Shown: positions 8,480 through 17,549, counted from the stretch's first letter. The stretch: DNA of 64,000 nt from Bdellovibrio svalbardensis (GCF_029531655.1 NZ_JANRMI010000002.1:682001-746000), one strand, 5' to 3'. The notes: a model not told the origin generated them from the sequence alone. A program made the numbers and translations.

Positions 8480-9295
8480 ATGTACGAATTGCTGTTATTG
8501 GCAACGGCCGTGGGGGCTGGGTTTCTTGGCTCCCTTTTAGGTTTGGGCGGCGGAATCATAGTCGTTCCAGTTCTGACTTTAGTTTTTCACGTCGATATTC
8601 GGTATGCCATTGCTGCAAGTCTGATTTCGATCGTAGCAACTTCTTCTGGTGCAGCGGCAAGTTATCTTAAAGATTCTCTTACAAACCTTCGACTGGCTGT
8701 CTTTCTTGAAATTGGCACGGTTTCCGGGGCGATTGTTGGTTTTCTTATTGCCTCGTATATCAAGGCTCAATTCCTCTATCTTCTGTTTGGCTTTCTTCTT
8801 TTGTTTTCGGCGCTCATGATGTTGCGAAAGCGCGAAGAGCACATGTCACATCATAATCATCCTTGGGCAGAGAAGATGAAGCTCGATGGTTCCTATCCGG
8901 ATGGCAAAGGAGGATGGATTGACTACAAAGTCGAGAATGTTCCTTTGGGTTTATTTGCCATGTTTGGTGCTGGTGTCCTTTCGGCTTTGCTAGGTATTGG
9001 CAGTGGTATCTTTAAAGTGTTGGCGATGGACGGCGCGATGAAGCTGCCTATCAAAGTTTCTTCTGCGACTTCAAACTTTATGATCGGCGTGACGGCTTCC
9101 GCAAGTGCGGGTGCTTATTTGCTAAAAGGTGATGTTCGCCCAGAAATTGCCGCACCGGTGGCCGTTGGAATTATCATTGGTTCCTTCATTGGTGCGAAGG
9201 TGATGGTTAGAATGCCGGCATCACGTATCCGTCAGATCTTTGTCCTCGTTCTTTCTATCGTTTCAATTCAAATGATTATGAAAGGACTCAAGTAA
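8480..9295 (+). CDS. TauE/SafE-family anion exporter
   Basis: Membrane transporter of the TauE/SafE (DUF81) family, thought to move sulfite, sulfoacetate or related anions. Two homologous halves are visible, each opening with a glycine-rich hairpin helix: LGSLLGLGGGIIVVPVL at about residue 15 and LSALLGIGSGIFKVLAM at about residue 170. Length of 271 is typical. Its TAA overlaps the next gene's ATG by one base. The TauE/SafE + DUF1634 pair is recurrent in bacteria, so the two products probably work together. Confidence 0.85.
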   Translation: MYELLLLATAVGAGFLGSLLGLGGGIIVVPVLTLVFHVDIRYAIAASLISIVATSSGAAASYLKDSLTNLRLAVFLEIGTVSGAIVGFLIASYIKAQFLYLLFGFLLLFSALMMLRKREEHMSHHNHPWAEKMKLDGSYPDGKGGWIDYKVENVPLGLFAMFGAGVLSALLGIGSGIFKVLAMDGAMKLPIKVSSATSNFMIGVTASASAGAYLLKGDVRPEIAAPVAVGIIIGSFIGAKVMVRMPASRIRQIFVLVLSIVSIQMIMKGLK

Positions 9296-9678
9296 TGAGA
9301 ACAGATCCTGCTCAAGAAGCCCTTCATAAGTTAGAACTCACGATCAGTCATCTTTTGCGAATCGGAGTTCTGTTGGCGGGAATGTTTCTGCTTATTGGCT
9401 GGTTGTGGCTTTGGTTTGCTAACGGAAGTTTGCTTGGCAGCTTCACGGTTTACGAATCGAAATCTTTGTTCGAGACGATTCATTGGGCTCTTTTGACGAA
9501 TGACCGTCCGATGGTCATTTCTATTTTGGGATTGATCTTGTTAGTGTGTCTTCCCGTTGTCAGGGTGTTTCTGACGGGTGTTCTTTTTGTGAAACAGAAA
9601 GACTTCAGATTGGCGATTATGGCCTTTCTGGTATTCGTGGCTCTGGTGGCTAGTTTTGTCTTAGGAATTGATCTGTAG
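9295..9678 (+). CDS. DUF1634 membrane protein
   Basis: Small membrane protein of 127 residues with three hydrophobic segments (residues about 22-45, 70-95 and 103-125), matching DUF1634, the usual partner of TauE/SafE-type transporters. It starts on the last base of the upstream stop codon (TAATG), a sign of coupled translation. The biochemical role of DUF1634 is unknown. Confidence 0.75.
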   Translation: MRTDPAQEALHKLELTISHLLRIGVLLAGMFLLIGWLWLWFANGSLLGSFTVYESKSLFETIHWALLTNDRPMVISILGLILLVCLPVVRVFLTGVLFVKQKDFRLAIMAFLVFVALVASFVLGIDL

Positions 9679-9872
9679 GCGCCAATTCGGAAAAAAAGAA
9701 GGCAGGCGCCGTGAAAAAGAGGGAATTCGGAGACTGAGAACATCTCGAGGGATTTTTCACGAGCGACCTGTCTATAAGAATATTAAACACCTCTCGGTGC
9801 AAATTGTCAAAATGGGCTGGGCTGAGTGAAAAATGCTAGTCCTTCTCTAGGCGAGGGTCCTAAGATATTCCT

Positions 9873-10364
9873 ATGAACATGAAAAATCTCAAATTCACAG
9901 CCTTTATTAATTTGTACGGTCTCGTAAAAATACCTCTGGTTCTTTTCTGCTCTCCGCGAGTGGTGGAGATGACTGACAAGAAATTCATTTTGAAGATTCC
10001 ATTGAGCTTCCGCACCAAGAATCATCTGAACTCGATGTACTTTGGAGCTTTGGGTATTGGTGCTGAATTGTCGTTGGTCGCACCAGCGGTGGCCGCGATA
10101 GCTGAAAGCAAACAGAAGATCGACTTTGTATTTAAAGATTTTCAGGCAAGTTTTTTAAAGCGCGCTGATGGTGATGTACATTTTATCTGTGAAGAGATCG
10201 AGCATGTCTTGGCAGTTATCAATGAAGCCAAGACAAATCCAGATCGCGTTGAAAGAAAAATGAAAGGCTATGCTGTTGTGCCTTCAAAGAATCCAACAGA
10301 GCCCGTAATGACTTACGAGCTCACTTTGTCGGTAAGAAATCGGTCACTCAAGCCCAAGGCCTGA
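9873..10364 (+). CDS. DUF4442 hot-dog-fold (thioesterase-like) protein
   Basis: A 163-residue protein resembling DUF4442, a hot-dog-fold family related to acyl-CoA thioesterases. The visible pattern is an N-terminal amphipathic helix, then FILKIPLSFRTKNHLNSMYFGALGIGAELS, in which the SMYFGA segment sits where hot-dog enzymes place the central helix. The upstream ATG is kept because that helix belongs to the family. An internal ATG at 9969 also has a GGTGGAG site and would give a shorter form. Its 3' end overlaps the convergent gene by 21 bases. Confidence 0.65.
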   Translation: MNMKNLKFTAFINLYGLVKIPLVLFCSPRVVEMTDKKFILKIPLSFRTKNHLNSMYFGALGIGAELSLVAPAVAAIAESKQKIDFVFKDFQASFLKRADGDVHFICEEIEHVLAVINEAKTNPDRVERKMKGYAVVPSKNPTEPVMTYELTLSVRNRSLKPKA

Positions 10365-11342
10365 GAGATGTTTCACGCTTTCATCGTATTCTGAAATAAG
10401 TTTCTTATAAATTTCCTGGACAGTCAGAATCTCTTCAACCAGACCCACTGACTGTCCCGCAGTCCACACTGTTTTCCACGTCGGCTTCATGGCCGCCTCT
10501 TCCAAAGACTTCATGCCCATCAGATGAATCAACGGTACCATGTATTTTTTGGTGAGTTTATTTTCTTTCAACACTTTGAAGGCCCAAGGTAAATCGGTTC
10601 CCAATTTTTGCACATAAGGTGTGTTGATCACCGCGGCCGGCGTTCCTGAAACTCTCGTCGTCATAACGATATCCTCAGGTGTCGAGCTGATGATTGCATT
10701 CTTATAGGCTTCATCGACTTGTGCCTCTTTGCTGGCGATAAAGCGTGTGCCTATGCTAACGCCGGAAGCTCCTAAGGCAAGGCAGGCAGCGATCATTGAA
10801 CCATGCGAAATACCTCCCGCAGCAATGATGGGAATTTGCATTCGAGTTTTAAGCCAAGGAATTAAAACCAAGGGGGAGATTGGGCCTGCGTGTCCGCCAG
10901 CTCCAGCGCCTACGGCAATAACGCCGTCAGCTCCCAGATCTTGAACTTTCAAAGCATGATCTAGATTCGTTACATCGCAAAAAACTTTCGCACCATTTTT
11001 ATGCGCTTCTTTAATCACGTCTTTCGGACTGCCCAGAGAAGTGATGAATAGATCAACTCCATGATCCAAGGCAACTTTGAGATCGTCATTCTGGCGGGTA
11101 TTGCTTTTGTTGACGATGATATTTACACCAATGGGCTTCTTAGTTTGGCTTTTGATTTTTTTTAAGGCTTCAGCATACTTTTCAATAGGGCGATAGTTCA
11201 GCGCTGGGAAAGTGCCGATTCCGCCGGCTTCGCTTGCTTGTGAGACAAGTTCCTCGTTGCTCACCAAAAACATCGGGGCAGCAATGATTGGAAAATCTAT
11301 ATTCATCATTTCCGTAAAGGGAGTATTAATTTTTTTCAACAT
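10344..11342 (-). CDS. Nitronate monooxygenase-like flavoprotein
   Basis: FMN-dependent TIM-barrel enzyme of the nitronate monooxygenase / 2-nitropropane dioxygenase family. Family features are the N-terminal DFPIIAAPMF, GADGVIAVGAGAGGHAG (phosphate and active-site His region), IPIIAAGGISHGSMIAACLALGA and the GTRF motif. The ATG at 11342 is preferred over the in-frame TTG at 11357 because GAGG lies 9 bases upstream. It still overlaps the stop of the CLC gene, so the two are probably one transcript. Substrate is not predictable; members also include enoyl-ACP reductase FabK-like enzymes. Confidence 0.85.
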   Translation of the reverse strand: MLKKINTPFTEMMNIDFPIIAAPMFLVSNEELVSQASEAGGIGTFPALNYRPIEKYAEALKKIKSQTKKPIGVNIIVNKSNTRQNDDLKVALDHGVDLFITSLGSPKDVIKEAHKNGAKVFCDVTNLDHALKVQDLGADGVIAVGAGAGGHAGPISPLVLIPWLKTRMQIPIIAAGGISHGSMIAACLALGASGVSIGTRFIASKEAQVDEAYKNAIISSTPEDIVMTTRVSGTPAAVINTPYVQKLGTDLPWAFKVLKENKLTKKYMVPLIHLMGMKSLEEAAMKPTWKTVWTAGQSVGLVEEILTVQEIYKKLISEYDESVKHLSGLGLE

Positions 11343-12582
11343 ACTTTCGTACCTCAATCCTTTGAGAGTGATAAATTCCAGAATGACCCGAGCATAAATA
11401 ACTCATAACACAAGCTAGTGCCGCATAGATTCCTGGAGTTGTGCCAAAAAGCTCAAGGGCCATAATTGTACAAGCAAGGGGTGTATTTGCGGCCCCGGCA
11501 AAGACCGCAACAAATCCCATTCCAGCCAGCAGGGTGAACGGCAGGGGTAGCAACCAAGCTAAGGCATTGCCTAAAGTGGCGCCAATAAAAAACAAAGGTG
11601 TGACCTCTCCACCTTTGAAGCCAGCGCTCAAAGTAATAACGGTGAAGATAAGTTTGAGAATAAAGTCATAAGGAGGAAGAGGTTGTTGGAAGGACTCCAG
11701 AAGCACGGGGATCCCAAGACCCAGATAGCGATTAGTTTGCAGAATGCTCGCGAGGACGATGACTAAAATGCCTCCCATGAAAGCCTGCAGATAGGGGGAG
11801 CTTAGGATGTTGTTCCAAATTTTTGTCGCCCGATGACTGCTCCAGGAAAAAAGAAAAGCGCAAAGTCCAAACAAAATGCCAGCAACAAGGGCCCAGAGGA
11901 TATTTACTGCGGTTAGTGGCGGCACCTGCGATATGGAATAGTGAGTGTGTGAAATTCCCCAGGCTAAGCAAATGCGATCTGCAACAATGGCGGCGACAAA
12001 GCACGGAAGCAGTGCTGAGTAGCGCATTCTTCCTATTGCTAAAACTTCTAAGCCAAATATGGCGCCAGCCAAAGGGGTGCCAAATACGGAAGAGAATCCA
12101 GCGGAGATTCCCGCCATGAGTAGGAGTTTGCGATCTTCAGAATCTAATTTAAATACTTTCGTAAGCTGATCCGCAAGGCTTCCGCCCATTTGCACGGCAG
12201 TTCCTTCACGCCCTGCAGAACCTCCGAATAGATGAGTGGCCAAGGTGCCGAGCAAAACCAGTGGTACCATTCTTAGTGGAACAACAGATTTGGGATTGTG
12301 AATCTCATCGATCAGTAAGTTACTTCCCGCAGAGGTATTCTTTCCGAATTTGGTGTAAAGAAAGACAATGGCCATTCCGGCGACGGGCAAAAGAAATAAA
12401 AGCCAAGAGTGTTCTAGGCGAAAATGAGTAACGAAATCCAAAGCCCAAAGAAATCCCGCCGAAGCTGAGCCAGCCAAAACGCCAACGACGCTAGCGATAA
12501 GCAGCCACTTTAAGATCTCAGGAAAAATACGAATTTGTTCGGGGGTTCGTTTTACTAATGCAGAAAAAATAAAACCCTCCAT
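11326..12582 (-). CDS. CLC anion/proton antiporter, fluoride (CLC-F) type by motif
   Basis: Inner-membrane CLC transporter of 418 residues. Three positions separate it from chloride CLCs. The anion-site loop reads GSNLLIDE instead of GSGIP. The external gating Glu motif is GREGTAVQMGG rather than GREGP. Where E. coli ClcA has the internal proton Glu, this protein has Val (IFGLEVLAIG). From what I know of the family, these are hallmarks of the CLC-F group that exports fluoride. AGFKGGEVTPLFFIGATLGNAL is the second conserved ion-path segment. I see no crcB-type fluoride riboswitch in the leader. The flavoprotein gene overlaps its 3' end. Confidence 0.8.
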   Translation of the reverse strand: MEGFIFSALVKRTPEQIRIFPEILKWLLIASVVGVLAGSASAGFLWALDFVTHFRLEHSWLLFLLPVAGMAIVFLYTKFGKNTSAGSNLLIDEIHNPKSVVPLRMVPLVLLGTLATHLFGGSAGREGTAVQMGGSLADQLTKVFKLDSEDRKLLLMAGISAGFSSVFGTPLAGAIFGLEVLAIGRMRYSALLPCFVAAIVADRICLAWGISHTHYSISQVPPLTAVNILWALVAGILFGLCAFLFSWSSHRATKIWNNILSSPYLQAFMGGILVIVLASILQTNRYLGLGIPVLLESFQQPLPPYDFILKLIFTVITLSAGFKGGEVTPLFFIGATLGNALAWLLPLPFTLLAGMGFVAVFAGAANTPLACTIMALELFGTTPGIYAALACVMSYLCSGHSGIYHSQRIEVRKYVEKN

Positions 12583-12647
12583 CGCATCTCAAGGTTTTGT
12601 TGATTCCCTTAAGGATACGAGGAGGGTTGGAGGAGGCAAGTAGTTTT

Positions 12648-13274
12648 TTACGGTTGCAGGTAGCGACTGATTAAAGTGTAGACTTCTTTTTTAACTGCAT
12701 TTTCTCTTTCAGGAGTTTGTGGTCCCAAAAGGCTCAATTGCAGGATGTTGTTAAAAGAGCTCACGATAAACAAAGCAACCATGTCGCGATCACGCGTTGG
12801 AAGCTGTGGCATATGGGCGAGTACGGCCTTTTGATAGTGTTCGAAGAACACTCGGCGTGTTTCCCAGTAGTCCAGCATGCCTTGGACGCCTTGAAGAGCG
12901 GTTCTTAAAGGACGATTGTCATGGAATCTTGAGAATCCAATGTCAATGAAGGCGTGAACTTTCGAGTCAAGATCCGTTGCTTGAAGCTTTCCTAGTTGTT
13001 CTTCAATGTAAACCAGGTCTTTTTGCAAAAGATCATCAATCACTGCAGCGACGATGGCTTCTTTGTTTGCAAAGAACTGATAGAGAGAGCCGATGCTCAC
13101 TCCAGCCATTTCAGCAATCTTATCAGTCGTGATTGCATGGTAAGGTTCTTGAACCAATAAACGTGCACAAGACTCAACAATACTTGCCACTGTCTCTTTC
13201 GATCTCTTTTGGACCGGAATTTTTAGCATGTATTTCTTTTCAGGATTTGTGTGAGTAGCGGGAGCTGCGCCCAT
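12648..13274 (-). CDS. TetR-family transcriptional regulator
   Basis: A 208-residue repressor-like protein. The N-terminal helix-turn-helix (ITTDKIAEMAGVSIGSLYQFFANKEAIVAAVIDD) is a clear TetR DNA-binding domain at about residues 45-80. The C-terminal ~130 residues are a helical ligand-binding domain typical of AcrR-like members. The start at 13274 has a perfect AGGAGG site. It lies just upstream of the CLC operon on the same strand, so it may control that operon or act on a distant target. Confidence 0.88.
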   Translation of the reverse strand: MGAAPATHTNPEKKYMLKIPVQKRSKETVASIVESCARLLVQEPYHAITTDKIAEMAGVSIGSLYQFFANKEAIVAAVIDDLLQKDLVYIEEQLGKLQATDLDSKVHAFIDIGFSRFHDNRPLRTALQGVQGMLDYWETRRVFFEHYQKAVLAHMPQLPTRDRDMVALFIVSSFNNILQLSLLGPQTPERENAVKKEVYTLISRYLQP

Positions 13275-13781
13275 AGGGTCCTCCTTTTTGAGGTTTCAGT
13301 AAGTTAGCTCGTGTTCATATTCTCTCCATGAGGATTAATATTCAATACTGGATGGTAAAGTACTAAAATACGATACCAATAGTGGCCCCTGGTGCGAGTT
13401 TTCAAATTATTTTAACAACCCACATGAACTATAGTCTTATTCCGAAACATAATTACGTTTTTAGTCTAGTATTGCAGGATTGAAATCAAAGAGTGGTTTA
13501 TTTGCTGAAAAAGGAAGCATAAATGCTGGTATTTTTCCGTTTATAGCAAAATTTTGAAGAACTACTCTTGAGCTTTTCTCTCGAGATTTTTTCGAAAAAC
13601 CACTTCCAGCGGGCTTTTTAACGAGATCCTTACCATCCAAAGTTGTTGCGTGCATTGCGATGCGCAAGGTGAAAAGAGGCTGTGCTACTCACATTTTAAA
13701 ATATGCGAAAAAGATGAACTTTATGATCTGGATCATCGTAGTTTGCGATGTTTCTTTATAGAGTGTTTAAAGGAGGTCACC
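13275..13781. other. Divergent intergenic region between TetR and LuxR-type regulators
   Basis: About 500 bases that must carry promoters in both directions. A leftward reading frame at 13461-13655 would encode about 64 residues of protein-like composition, but it has no ribosome binding site, so I do not call it. The segment 13440-13600 is AT-rich. No clear dyad operator was found. Confidence 0.4.
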
Positions 13782-14303
13782 GTGGCCATGGAAGAATTAA
13801 GCAAAGTTGGAGTCTGTATTAAGGATCAGGAACAAAGAGTTCTTTATCAAAATAATCTTTCTTTGCAGATCTGTGGCGAGCAGTCTGGGCAAATTTGTGG
13901 CAAAGTCTGCAAGAAGCTCTATGGTGAGATGAAAGAGTGCTCGGCAATATCTCAGGGTATGAAGCTTTTTAAGAGCACTGAGATCGATGGTTCGAAAGTG
14001 GATGCTGTGATCGTCAACGATGGCGAACGTATTTCAACTTTCTTCTATCCCCTCAATGAAGAGCAGGATCAGGCACTCAAGCAAGAAGCTTATTTTGCAG
14101 AGCGAGGACTTACGAAGAGCGAAATTCGCATCATGCAAATGGTGATGCAGGGAATGATTAATTCTGAGATTGCTGAAAAGTTATTTATTTCAAAGGCGAC
14201 TCTGAAAACGCATTTGAATAACGCCTATAAGAAACTTCCGCCTTCCATGCGACCTTCCCAGTTGAGATCTTTGGAAGCGGGCTCTAAGACTTCCGTGCGC
14301 TAG
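13782..14303 (+). CDS. LuxR-type regulator with a cysteine-rich PAS-like sensor
   Basis: A 173-residue transcription regulator. The N-terminal ~110 residues resemble a PAS domain (VGVCIKDQEQRVLYQNN) and carry a cluster of Cys residues (ICGEQSGQICGKVCKK, then KECS), which suggests a redox, metal or heme sensor. The C-terminal ~65 residues are a LuxR/GerE helix-turn-helix (LTKSEIRIMQMVMQGMINSE, then LFISKATLKTHLNNAYKKL). The start is set at GTG 13782 because AGGAGG lies exactly 5 bases upstream. The frame extends back to 13650, but that part has no ribosome binding site. Confidence 0.75.
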   Translation: MAMEELSKVGVCIKDQEQRVLYQNNLSLQICGEQSGQICGKVCKKLYGEMKECSAISQGMKLFKSTEIDGSKVDAVIVNDGERISTFFYPLNEEQDQALKQEAYFAERGLTKSEIRIMQMVMQGMINSEIAEKLFISKATLKTHLNNAYKKLPPSMRPSQLRSLEAGSKTSVR

Positions 14304-14309
14304 ATCTAA

Positions 14310-15284
14310 TTAAGGTGCTGGAGAATCGGCGAACCGATCTTCTTGATGATCATAAAAATGTCTCGTGAGAACATACACGGGACAGTGAGCGGCGCGAACG
14401 ATGTTGCGAGTGTAGCTGCCTAAAATCGCGGCGCTCATAGGGCCACTCTGCGCTTCCATAATTATGAGGTCGATACCGTCGCGGTCGACACTCTCCAAAA
14501 TCAACTTATCAATTGCTTGAAAACTGGTATCTACTCTGAAGCTGGCCGGCACTCCTTCTTTGAGCGCCCAATCCATCCAGCGATGGGCTCTTTGTGTTTG
14601 ATGTTCAACTTGATGCTCTAAAATTTGATCCAAAGTGAGCATTTTGCCTTTGTAGTTATAAACTTTTGGACGTGTATCAAGATCAAACAGACTTTCGATG
14701 GGACGGGCGACGGCATGGAAGAGAGTGATTTCAGCTTGAAACATTTTTGCGAATTCTAAAACGTGTCGAAAATTATCCTTTGAATGATCGCCAAATTCCG
14801 TCGGAAATAAAATGTTCTTAATGGCTGTAGTGTGAGTGCATTGGGCGCCCACGACATAAACAGGGACTTCGGATTGCAATAGGAGACTTTCTGCGAAGCT
14901 CCCTAGGATAAAGCGTTGGAACCCCTGGCGCCCGTGGCTGCCGACAACAATCATGTCAGCTTTGGTGCGTAAAGCATAATCAGAGAGCACCTCGGCGGCG
15001 CCAGAGTGCGATTGTGAGGCGTGGGGGATTACATGGGGTTCTTGTAGAAAGGGCAGGTTGTAGTCCTCCAGAACCTCTCTAAAGAGCGATTCCGCCGTGC
15101 GGGAGTGATCTGTGACCCAGGTTGGTACTTCATAGGTGGGAAGGACAATTTCATTTTCCCTAAGAAGATAGAGAGGCTCAATTTCTGCGCGAGTTCTTTC
15201 GAAAAGATTGGACAGGGTCTCTGCCATCTTCTGATTTAGCTCCTTATTGTCTTCAAAGGCATCCATCGCCCAAATGATTCTCAT
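14310..15284 (-). CDS. Tandem universal stress protein (two Usp domains)
   Basis: A 324-residue stress protein made of two UspA domains (about 1-150 and 165-310). Both show the ATP-binding signature: MIVVGSHGRQGFQRFILGS in the first and LIIMEAQSGPMSAAILGSYT in the second. The second is degenerate, with the usual Gly-x-x-Gly altered. Tandem Usps usually bind ATP and act in starvation or redox survival. It converges with the LuxR-type gene, leaving only six bases between stops. Confidence 0.87.
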   Translation of the reverse strand: MRIIWAMDAFEDNKELNQKMAETLSNLFERTRAEIEPLYLLRENEIVLPTYEVPTWVTDHSRTAESLFREVLEDYNLPFLQEPHVIPHASQSHSGAAEVLSDYALRTKADMIVVGSHGRQGFQRFILGSFAESLLLQSEVPVYVVGAQCTHTTAIKNILFPTEFGDHSKDNFRHVLEFAKMFQAEITLFHAVARPIESLFDLDTRPKVYNYKGKMLTLDQILEHQVEHQTQRAHRWMDWALKEGVPASFRVDTSFQAIDKLILESVDRDGIDLIIMEAQSGPMSAAILGSYTRNIVRAAHCPVYVLTRHFYDHQEDRFADSPAP

Positions 15285-15442
15285 AAGTCCTCCCGCAATC
15301 TTATTTCGCCTGAGGCTTTGAATACGAGCAAGTGGTGTCGAAGAGGCCTGTGAGGATACAGAAGCTCAGATCTAGTTCGTTACTAGATGGTCAATCAAAA
15401 TCGAGGCTGATGTAGATTGGCAGGAAAGAATTGGAATAGAGG

Positions 15443-15473
15443 TTCTTCGGCGGCAGAAATCACCGCCGAAGAA
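15443..15473 (-). terminator. Stem-loop downstream of the GlpT-like gene
   Basis: A perfect 11-bp GC-rich stem (TTCTTCGGCGG / CCGCCGAAGAA, 9-nt loop) lies 17 bases beyond the MFS stop codon. No T-run follows in the leftward direction, so it may stabilise the 3' end rather than terminate on its own. Confidence 0.45.
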
Positions 15474-15489
15474 TATCAAAAAGGGCAAA

Positions 15490-17016
15490 CTAAGTTGCGG
15501 GGTCTGCGAGAGGAGCTGATTGAGCGTTGCCTTGTTTTTTGGCTTCCTCTTGCTCCATTTTCAAGATGTACTTCTTGGTCGCTTCAGGAAGTTCATTCCA
15601 CATTCTCAATGAAAGAATAAGTCCCGCGATCGCGAACGGAATCAAGAAGATTGGCCAGTACTGCCAGCTTTTAGCTGAAAGATAACCAATGGCCAAAGAT
15701 TGAATGCCGCTTCCCAAGTAAACGCATCCATCAACGATACCAGATGCAGTTGCCGTCATCTTTTTACCGCCGAAGTCAGCAGCTGCTGTTCCAGACATCA
15801 AAGAATGCACGCCGATTACCGCCAGAGTCATAAGAACGGCAACAGATCCAACAATCGTTGGGTTTCTCAAAAGGAAGAAGGACATCACTAAAAGAAGAAT
15901 AACCATAACCATATTGTTAATGGCTGCAGGAGGTCCACGACGAGATTGGAAGACGCGGTCAGAGATCATGCCGGCCAAGAAACCACCAAGAATGCCCGTC
16001 AAGCAAAGCAAAAGGCCCCAGTTCTTTGTGAAGAACTCAGTTCCCGCATAGTAAACAGGATCTTTGTCTTTCATCTCATGTGCAAATACTAGATACCATT
16101 GCATGATGCCGTTACGAAGAACGCCGGAAGTAAAGTCAACCAAGGCGATCGTGTACATGATCGGGCTTGAGAAAACTTTCTTAAGAACCAACTTCATTGT
16201 GATTTTAACGTTTTCATCATCACCTGAAGAGGCGTCAGCAGTATCGAAGTCGCCGAAATTGGCCTCTTTAGGAGAGTCCTTTAGAAGAACCATGTCGATC
16301 AATGCCCAGCAGATCAGTAGGAAAGAAGGAATAAAGAAAACCAACCATGTCGCATTCGTTGTCAAAGTGTCGATTGCGAAAAGATGTTGGATTGTTCTTG
16401 TGAACCAAGAAGTGTCAGTAGGGTGAAGCTTGGAGGCCTCGACAATCGCCTGTCCCCAGTCAAAAGCAAAGTAGACCCCAAAAGAGATCAACGTTCCGAA
16501 GATAGCTCCGAAGACCCCGCGTTCACGAACGTGGAACCAGTAAGCCTTGACCTTGATGATTGATACCGCTCCGTAGCTCTGGAAGAACATGTTCAGGGCG
16601 AAAAGAATAGAGAAGAGCACAACCATGTTCGTTTTTAAACGACCCATTAGGTAGAGATAGGTTGCCCCACCCATACAAAGATTCATGATCGCGGCCCCTA
16701 AGGTCGCGATGATGATGCCCTTTTTTCCGCCAATCTTGTCGACGATAGGGCCATTAAGAAGGAAAGAAAGACCGTAAGTGATGGTTCCGGCAGCGAAGAT
16801 CAAACCAAATTGTTCCTTGGTCATCATATCGCCCATGGCATTTTTGGCTACGTTGAGATTGTAGCGACCCATATAGAGGAAGGCGTAACTCATGCCTAGG
16901 GGGAACCAGTTAACAAAGCGGCGAATCATAAACTTGCGTGAGTGATTCAAAGGATTGTTAACGAAGTACAAGATAATTACTGCGACGAGACATAGGCTCA
17001 CTAGGAACATTGCCAT
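15490..17016 (-). CDS. GlpT/UhpT-like organophosphate antiporter (MFS, OPA family)
   Basis: A 508-residue transporter resembling the organophosphate:phosphate antiporters. Visible features are the N-terminal family segment FLYMGRYNLNVAKNAMGDMM, the loop LLNGPIVDKIGGKKGII, FQSYGAVSIIKVKAYWFHVRERGVFGAIFG (the W-x-x-x-R-E-R-G motif) and the second-half loop GGFLAGMISDRVFQSRRGPPAA. About 12 membrane helices are present, plus an extended C-terminal tail (KMEQEEAKKQGNAQ). Likely substrates are glycerol-3-phosphate or hexose phosphates exchanged for phosphate. The start has GGAGG 10 bases upstream behind a C-run. Confidence 0.82.
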   Translation of the reverse strand: MAMFLVSLCLVAVIILYFVNNPLNHSRKFMIRRFVNWFPLGMSYAFLYMGRYNLNVAKNAMGDMMTKEQFGLIFAAGTITYGLSFLLNGPIVDKIGGKKGIIIATLGAAIMNLCMGGATYLYLMGRLKTNMVVLFSILFALNMFFQSYGAVSIIKVKAYWFHVRERGVFGAIFGTLISFGVYFAFDWGQAIVEASKLHPTDTSWFTRTIQHLFAIDTLTTNATWLVFFIPSFLLICWALIDMVLLKDSPKEANFGDFDTADASSGDDENVKITMKLVLKKVFSSPIMYTIALVDFTSGVLRNGIMQWYLVFAHEMKDKDPVYYAGTEFFTKNWGLLLCLTGILGGFLAGMISDRVFQSRRGPPAAINNMVMVILLLVMSFFLLRNPTIVGSVAVLMTLAVIGVHSLMSGTAAADFGGKKMTATASGIVDGCVYLGSGIQSLAIGYLSAKSWQYWPIFLIPFAIAGLILSLRMWNELPEATKKYILKMEQEEAKKQGNAQSAPLADPAT

Positions 17017-17549
17017 GGGGGGGCGCCTCCGTATTCACTTCGATTTTGCCGAAGTAAAGTTTGCACTCGATTTTGTCGAGTTTTGGAAATTTAAAATTTC
17101 GCCGTGAACGTAAAGGATAAATAAAGAATTTGCAATGCGGGAAGCGGCGAAAACCTTCAATTACCTTTAGGATTTCGTCAAGATCCTCGAGGAAAGGGTA
17201 TAAATTCGGCGCATCACGATATTCATAAAGCACCTATTATTCACAACTGATAAAGGGGGCATAATTTACACAAGCTGCCATAAGCAAAACTTATGGAAAC
17301 TACAATTATTATCTGTTTGTGCTTATAGGTCCAGGGCGATATGTTTTGTATCAGAAGGAGACATGAAGTTGTTTCCTCAGTAACTAAAACGTTACAGCCC
17401 TCGGTACCGCTCCTTGACCACCTCTCATTTTGAGAGTGCCCGGTCCCCAAAAATGCCGTGATCACGGCTCACAAAGCCCCACCTTAACGCCCACCTAAAA
17501 AGCCGCACCGAGGCTTGCGCGCCTGCGACGCTTCTTTTAATGTTGTGGG
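17017..17549. other. 533-bp divergent intergenic region, GlpT-like / fumarase
   Basis: No gene is supported. It holds the promoters for both flanking genes, three tandem palindromes next to the GlpT-like start (separate entry) and a 7-bp stem at 17278-17296 (CCATAAG / CTTATGG). A rightward frame near 17363 would give only six codons and has its ribosome binding site too close. The 17400-17530 stretch is C-rich and less structured. Confidence 0.5.
17037..17100 (-). promoter_or_regulatory. Three tandem palindromes in the GlpT-like leader
   Basis: Three short perfect palindromes follow one another: ACTTCG/CGAAGT (7-nt loop) at 17037-17055, ACTCGA/TCGAGT (5-nt loop) at 17065-17081, and GAAATTT/AAATTTC at 17086-17100. 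The first two have near-identical loops (ATTTTGC, TTTTG). They lie 20-85 bases upstream of the leftward start codon, so they could be operator half-sites or a structured mRNA leader. Inference only. Confidence 0.45.

Noticed and set aside
12583-12650. Fluoride riboswitch ahead of the CLC gene
   Set aside because: The leader is short and lacks the crcB-motif pseudoknot elements.
13461-13667. Leftward 64-68-codon frame with protein-like composition
   Set aside because: No ribosome binding site or recognisable domain, and it lies in the regulator intergenic region.
16958-17233. Leftward frame MLYEYRDAPNLYP... overlapping the GlpT-like start
   Set aside because: Overlaps the start of a confident gene in another frame and crosses the palindromes; no ribosome binding site.
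17363-17383. Six-codon frame after AAGGAG, possible leader peptide
   Set aside because: Only two bases lie between the site and the ATG, too close to work.
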